Assembly: GCA_003820645.1 (NCBI GenBank)
Contig: RPOR01000017.1
Location: 1-34,520 of the forward strand
Length of the DNA stretch: 34,520 nucleotides
Direction of reading: 5' to 3'
Source of the DNA: Betaproteobacteria bacterium
GTDB taxonomy: Bacteria; Pseudomonadota; Gammaproteobacteria; Burkholderiales; SG8-41
This document shows positions 31,246 through 34,520 of this stretch, piece after piece. The stretch's first letter is position 1. Every line of letters begins with the position of its first letter. The translations under genes were made by a program, and so were the position numbers. Below the pieces are notes generated by a model, which worked only from the letters and a program-made list of their open reading frames with translations, ran no database searches and was not told the DNA's origin.

Positions 31246-32490
31246 ATGAACGCAGAAAGCGGACCCCGCTGGCTGGCTGGTTTCAAAGCCGACTACACGC
31301 AGATCCTCGTCGAGGAATGGTCACCCTTTGTCGGCGCGTTGCTGCTGGTGCTGGTCATCATCGGCCTGATGCTCAGCGGCCTGGTGTGGGGCGTTTTCGG
31401 CGGCGTGAAGTTCTGGGGTGACTGGTTCAACAATCTGATCGGCCTCGGCCCGCTGCTTGGCGTGCCGCGCGAACTCGACGGTTTCATCATGCACCGCATG
31501 TCGCTGATGAACATCATGCTCGTCCTGGGCGCATTTTCCGCGGCGCTGTTGTCCCGCCAATTCAGCCCCAACCGCCCGCCCAAACTTGAATATGTCTGGG
31601 CTGCCCTGGGCGGCAGCTTCCTGGGTATCGGTGCAGCACTGGCCGGCGGGTGCACGACCGGTGGCTTCTTCAATCCGGTGCTGCATGCCTCGCCGGCCGG
31701 ATGGGCGATGTGGGCGGGGCTGCTGGCAGGCGCAGCGATCGGCCTGAAGCTGCTGCTGTGGACGCTGGAGCATGTCGAATGGGGCATGCAGGCACCGCGC
31801 CCGCTCGAAATCTCCGAGGCCGTGACCCGCAAGTATCCACTGCTGGGCTTGGCGTTGATTGTCGGCGTCCTGGTCTGGGCTACGCAGTGGTACGGCTCGG
31901 CCGATGAAATGCTCGTTGCGCGTGCCGTGATCGTGCTGGCCGGTTTCGCCATCGGTTTCATCATGCATCGCTCGCGCCTGTGCTTCGCCCGTGCGTTCCG
32001 CGAACCGTTCATGACGGCGGAAGGCGATATGACCAAGGCGGTCATTCTCGCGCTGGCGATCGGTGTACCGATTGCCGCGCTGCTGTTCCAGAAGAAAGTG
32101 ATCGACCCCTACCTGGCGATACCCGCGACGTTCTGGATCGGCTCGCTGGCCGGCGGCGTGATCTTCGGCATCGGCATGGTGTTTGCCGGAGGCTGTGCAT
32201 CAGGCTCGCTGTGGCGCATGGGTGAAGGCCATATCAAGCTCTGGGTGGCGATGTTCTTTTTTGCATGGATGGGTTCGACGGCCAGCGCCCTGTTCAAGAA
32301 ATTCGGCCTCACGGCCATCGACGAAACCAACGTTGAAATGTACGAAATAACCGGAGTCGGCTTCCAGGCCTACCTCCCTGAAATGCTGGGCAGCTGGGGC
32401 TGGACGCTGTTGATCGTCGGCAGCCTGTTGCTGCTCTGGTATGCATTGGTCCGTTACAACGAGACCACCGAAAACTTCACCTTAATGTAG
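31246..32490 (+). CDS. YeeE/YedE (TsuA-like) sulfur-compound transporter
   Basis: A 414-residue polytopic membrane protein of the YeeE/YedE family, whose best studied member (TsuA) imports thiosulfate using conserved cysteines. Two repeated Gly-rich cysteine motifs are visible: LAGGCTTGGFFNP and FAGGCASGSLWRMGEGH, plus RSRLCFARAFREPF between them. Nine or more hydrophobic helices are predicted. It lies between the cytochrome c gene and the triple-rhodanese gene, which links the operon to sulfane sulfur or thiosulfate. It could import thiosulfate or export a sulfur product. Confidence 0.92.
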   Translation: MNAESGPRWLAGFKADYTQILVEEWSPFVGALLLVLVIIGLMLSGLVWGVFGGVKFWGDWFNNLIGLGPLLGVPRELDGFIMHRMSLMNIMLVLGAFSAALLSRQFSPNRPPKLEYVWAALGGSFLGIGAALAGGCTTGGFFNPVLHASPAGWAMWAGLLAGAAIGLKLLLWTLEHVEWGMQAPRPLEISEAVTRKYPLLGLALIVGVLVWATQWYGSADEMLVARAVIVLAGFAIGFIMHRSRLCFARAFREPFMTAEGDMTKAVILALAIGVPIAALLFQKKVIDPYLAIPATFWIGSLAGGVIFGIGMVFAGGCASGSLWRMGEGHIKLWVAMFFFAWMGSTASALFKKFGLTAIDETNVEMYEITGVGFQAYLPEMLGSWGWTLLIVGSLLLLWYALVRYNETTENFTLM

Positions 32491-32499
32491 GAGCGCATC

Positions 32500-33624
32500 A
32501 TGAACACGAAACGCATCACCCTGTTGGCTGCAATCATTGCGGGCCTGGCGGCCACGCCGCTCGTTTATCCCGTTGTCGCCCATGGTGCCGATACCGCCGC
32601 CATTCAGGTCAAGGAGGGCTATTACAAGACACTGGTCGATTATGACTATGTGCGCCAGAACGTCGAAATTCCGCCCAAAAAGGGCGTAATGATCATTGAT
32701 TCGCGGCCGGCGGCACGCCAATACGACCCCGGTCATATTCCGGGCGCAGTGAACATTCCCGACAGCCAGTTCGACAAGCAGGTTGCGAAACTGCCGAGCG
32801 ACAAATCGACACTGCTGCTGTTCTACTGCGGCGGGCTGGAGTGCATGTTGAGCCACAATTCGGCGGCGAAGGCCGAAAAGCTGGGCTACACCAATATCAA
32901 GGTCTACGCGGCCGGCATGCCTGACTGGAAGGCCCGGGGTGGGCGGATGTCCGTGTCCGCTGCCCATATCAAGAAGCTGATCGCGGACAAGGCCAGCTTG
33001 GTGCTGATCGATGCGCGGCCGAAGCGGGTGGCCGACAAGGGCATGATTCCCGGCGCGCTCAATATCTCCGATACCGAGTTCGACAAAAACATCGCCAGGC
33101 TGCCCGCCGACAAGGCTGCGCTGCTGATCTACTACTGCGGCGGTCTCGAGTGCGTGCTGTCGGAGAAATCCGCAGAGAAGGCGAGGCAGCTCGGCTATAC
33201 CAATGTGCTGACCTATCCCCCCGGCTATCCGGAGTGGGAAAAACTGCATGGCGCAGCTGCCGTGGCCGCTGCAGCACCAGTGCTTGCCGCAGGCAAGGAG
33301 AAAGGGTCGGTCAGCGTCGCTTCCTTCGAGAAAATCTGGAAGGAAAATCCCGCGTCAGTGATGTTGGTCGATGTGCGTGATGCGAAGGAGTTCGCCCAGG
33401 GCACGATTACCGGTGCGGTCAACCTGCCGATCAACGATCTCGAGAAAAAGATCGGCACACTGCCCACCGACAAGCCGGTGATCTTCATTTGCGGCACTGG
33501 CGCCCGCTCCGGCGAAGCTTTTGACATGGTGCAACTGCTGCGTCCCGAAGTGAAGGCCTCGTTCATCGACGCCGATATCAAGTTTGACGGCAACGGTGCT
33601 TACAGAATGGCGGAGAAGAAATAG
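32500..33624 (+). CDS. secreted triple-rhodanese-domain sulfurtransferase
   Basis: A 374-residue protein with an N-terminal signal sequence (hydrophobic to about VVAHGA), so probably periplasmic. Three rhodanese domains follow. Domains 1 and 2 are near copies and both carry the unusual active loop CGGLEC (Cys110/Cys115 and Cys213/Cys218). Domain 3 has a more usual loop, CGTGARSGEA (Cys331). Rhodaneses carry sulfane sulfur as a cysteine persulfide. With the YeeE/YedE transporter just upstream (9 bases) it probably receives or hands over sulfur in the periplasm. TAGGAG marks the start. The double-cysteine loops could work through a disulfide or trisulfide. Confidence 0.93.
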   Translation: MNTKRITLLAAIIAGLAATPLVYPVVAHGADTAAIQVKEGYYKTLVDYDYVRQNVEIPPKKGVMIIDSRPAARQYDPGHIPGAVNIPDSQFDKQVAKLPSDKSTLLLFYCGGLECMLSHNSAAKAEKLGYTNIKVYAAGMPDWKARGGRMSVSAAHIKKLIADKASLVLIDARPKRVADKGMIPGALNISDTEFDKNIARLPADKAALLIYYCGGLECVLSEKSAEKARQLGYTNVLTYPPGYPEWEKLHGAAAVAAAAPVLAAGKEKGSVSVASFEKIWKENPASVMLVDVRDAKEFAQGTITGAVNLPINDLEKKIGTLPTDKPVIFICGTGARSGEAFDMVQLLRPEVKASFIDADIKFDGNGAYRMAEKK

Positions 33625-33639
33625 CGTTTCCATCCGCGG

Positions 33640-33679
33640 CGCAGCTGTCCCTGACCGATCCCGGCCCGGGACAGCTGCG
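33640..33679. terminator. long hairpin between convergent genes
   Basis: CGCAGCTGTCCC (33640-33651) pairs perfectly with GGGACAGCTGCG (33668-33679) across 16 bases. It follows the rhodanese stop by 16 bases and lies about 50 bases from the convergent gene's stop. There is no T-tract, so termination, if any, may be Rho-assisted. Confidence 0.5.
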
Positions 33680-33730
33680 GAGTGAAGGCAGCCAACGCGG
33701 CCCCGCAGCGGGCGCGTCGGTCGCGTACCG

Positions 33731-34357
33731 TCAGTTGGTCAATGGCGGCAGCGGCAGCGGTGTGCCTGCCGGCAGCGGCGTGCCATCCACGTTCAGGCAC
33801 ATCGATACCAGCACATAAAATCCGTTGACCGAGATCAGATCCACGACGCCGCGTTCACCGAAGCGGGTCAGCGCAGCCTGGTAGGTGGCGTCGCTGACGC
33901 CCTGCGTGTCGTGCAGTTCGCGCGAGAAGTTGTAGACGATGGTTTCGTCCGCATCCATATTGGCCGGTCGCCGGCCCTGTGCGATGTCCTCGGCAATCGC
34001 GGGGTTCAGCCCGCCTTCCAGCGCGAGCTTGTGGTGCGCGAACCATTCGTACTGCGAAGTCCAGTGGCGCGCCGTGATCAGGATCGCCAGTTCATTGAGC
34101 TTGCCTGCCAGCGAACTGCGGAAACGGATTTCCTCGCCGAGCTGCTGCACCAGGTTGCCGATGCCCGGACTGCGCAGCCAGACATTGAACGGGCCGCCGA
34201 GCGGTCCCGGCCTGGAGGCCCCCGAACTCGCGAGCCTGGCGCGCGGGCCCGATTTGATCGCGTCCGACAGCGCCCGCTGCTCGGGTGTGAGTTGCTCGAA
34301 CGGGATCAGTTTGAAGCGGCGCGCGTCTGTCGCGCCCTGGTCTTTCGGGTTGCTCAT
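33731..34357 (-). CDS. carboxymuconolactone decarboxylase (AhpD-like) family protein
   Basis: A 208-residue, mostly helical protein of the carboxymuconolactone decarboxylase/AhpD superfamily: GKLNELAILITARHWTSQYEW followed by FAHHKLALEGG and a C-terminal block FGERGVVDLISVNGFYVLVSM. It lacks the CxxC redox pair of AhpD, so it is not a peroxidase partner of that type; the His of EWFAHHKLA is kept, as in decarboxylase-type members. Proteins of this length and pattern are usually uncharacterised. The start ATG at 34357 has a poor ribosome-binding site. It converges with the redox operon. Confidence 0.85.
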   Translation of the reverse strand: MSNPKDQGATDARRFKLIPFEQLTPEQRALSDAIKSGPRARLASSGASRPGPLGGPFNVWLRSPGIGNLVQQLGEEIRFRSSLAGKLNELAILITARHWTSQYEWFAHHKLALEGGLNPAIAEDIAQGRRPANMDADETIVYNFSRELHDTQGVSDATYQAALTRFGERGVVDLISVNGFYVLVSMCLNVDGTPLPAGTPLPLPPLTN

Positions 34358-34520
34358 GATCAGGATTCACCAGCAAAAACCGGGATGCCGCATCACGCAG
34401 CCGCCGGGATTTCTGCCAAAAATATAAACAAAAACAATAAGTTGAGAGATCTCGTCTAGTCACGAATCCGGATTTGCTGCACCGCCCGCGATCAGGTGAA
34501 ATCCAGGCGGGTGTCGCGCA
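34358..34520. other. AT-rich upstream spacer at the window edge
   Basis: Bases about 34417-34455 are strikingly A-rich for this genome and probably hold the promoter of the minus-strand gene at 33731. The last about 60 bases could contain the end of another minus-strand gene, but no frame can be supported. Confidence 0.4.

Overview
The window is GC-rich, densely coded bacterial chromosome. The gene content points to a betaproteobacterium, probably Burkholderiales or a close relative: three stand-alone TctC/Bug-type solute receptors, SlyX, a DUF1499 protein, DUF1330, an FMN 2-hydroxy-acid dehydrogenase and multihaem cytochromes. No rRNA, tRNA, insertion sequence, prophage or CRISPR array was seen. 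The assignment is from gene families only.

Region 1 (about 1-13,730) is a catabolic cluster behind a divergent GntR/UTRA regulator. It encodes a UxaA-family pair very like (2R)-3-sulfolactate sulfo-lyase SuyAB, a thiamine-diphosphate enzyme, SdhB/C/D-like subunits, a formylglycine sulfatase, a Bug receptor, a two-subunit class I fumarase/tartrate-dehydratase-type hydratase, an SdhA-like flavoprotein, a second Bug receptor and an Ldh_2-family (ComC-like) dehydrogenase. Read together, these enzymes copy the succinate-fumarate-malate-oxaloacetate steps of the citric acid cycle, but end in a C-S lyase. The main hypothesis is a route for a sulfonate analogue of succinate: 3-sulfopropanoate to 3-sulfoacrylate to (2R)-3-sulfolactate to pyruvate plus sulfite. 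This is inference; no substrate can be proven from sequence.

Region 2 (13,730-23,210) is mostly ordinary: RecQ, DUF1330, a TfdA/TauD-type dioxygenase, an OmpA-like lipoprotein, an FMN 2-hydroxy-acid dehydrogenase, a secreted protein/lipoprotein pair, an S4 RNA-binding protein, SlyX, a class C beta-lactamase-fold hydrolase and two small hypothetical proteins.

Region 3 (23,210-28,330) holds a VOC-fold epimerase-like protein, a hotdog thioesterase, an OsmC-family gene, a polysaccharide-deacetylase-fold protein, a third Bug receptor, a divergent pair whose start codons overlap, and a small ComEA-like lipoprotein. The OsmC gene has one in-frame TGA exactly where the family has its first catalytic cysteine, followed by a perfect stem-loop that fits the bacterial SECIS model, so it is a strong selenoprotein candidate.

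Region 4 (28,480-33,680) is a five-gene sulfur/redox operon behind a perfect FNR/ANR-type box (TTGAT-N4-ATCAA): an octahaem cytochrome c of the tetrathionate-reductase family, a membrane cytochrome b, a small cytochrome c, a YeeE/YedE (TsuA-like) transporter and a triple-rhodanese protein. It may handle thiosulfate, tetrathionate or sulfite when oxygen is low, and could be one fate for sulfur released in region 1. The window ends with a convergent carboxymuconolactone-decarboxylase-family gene and an AT-rich spacer.
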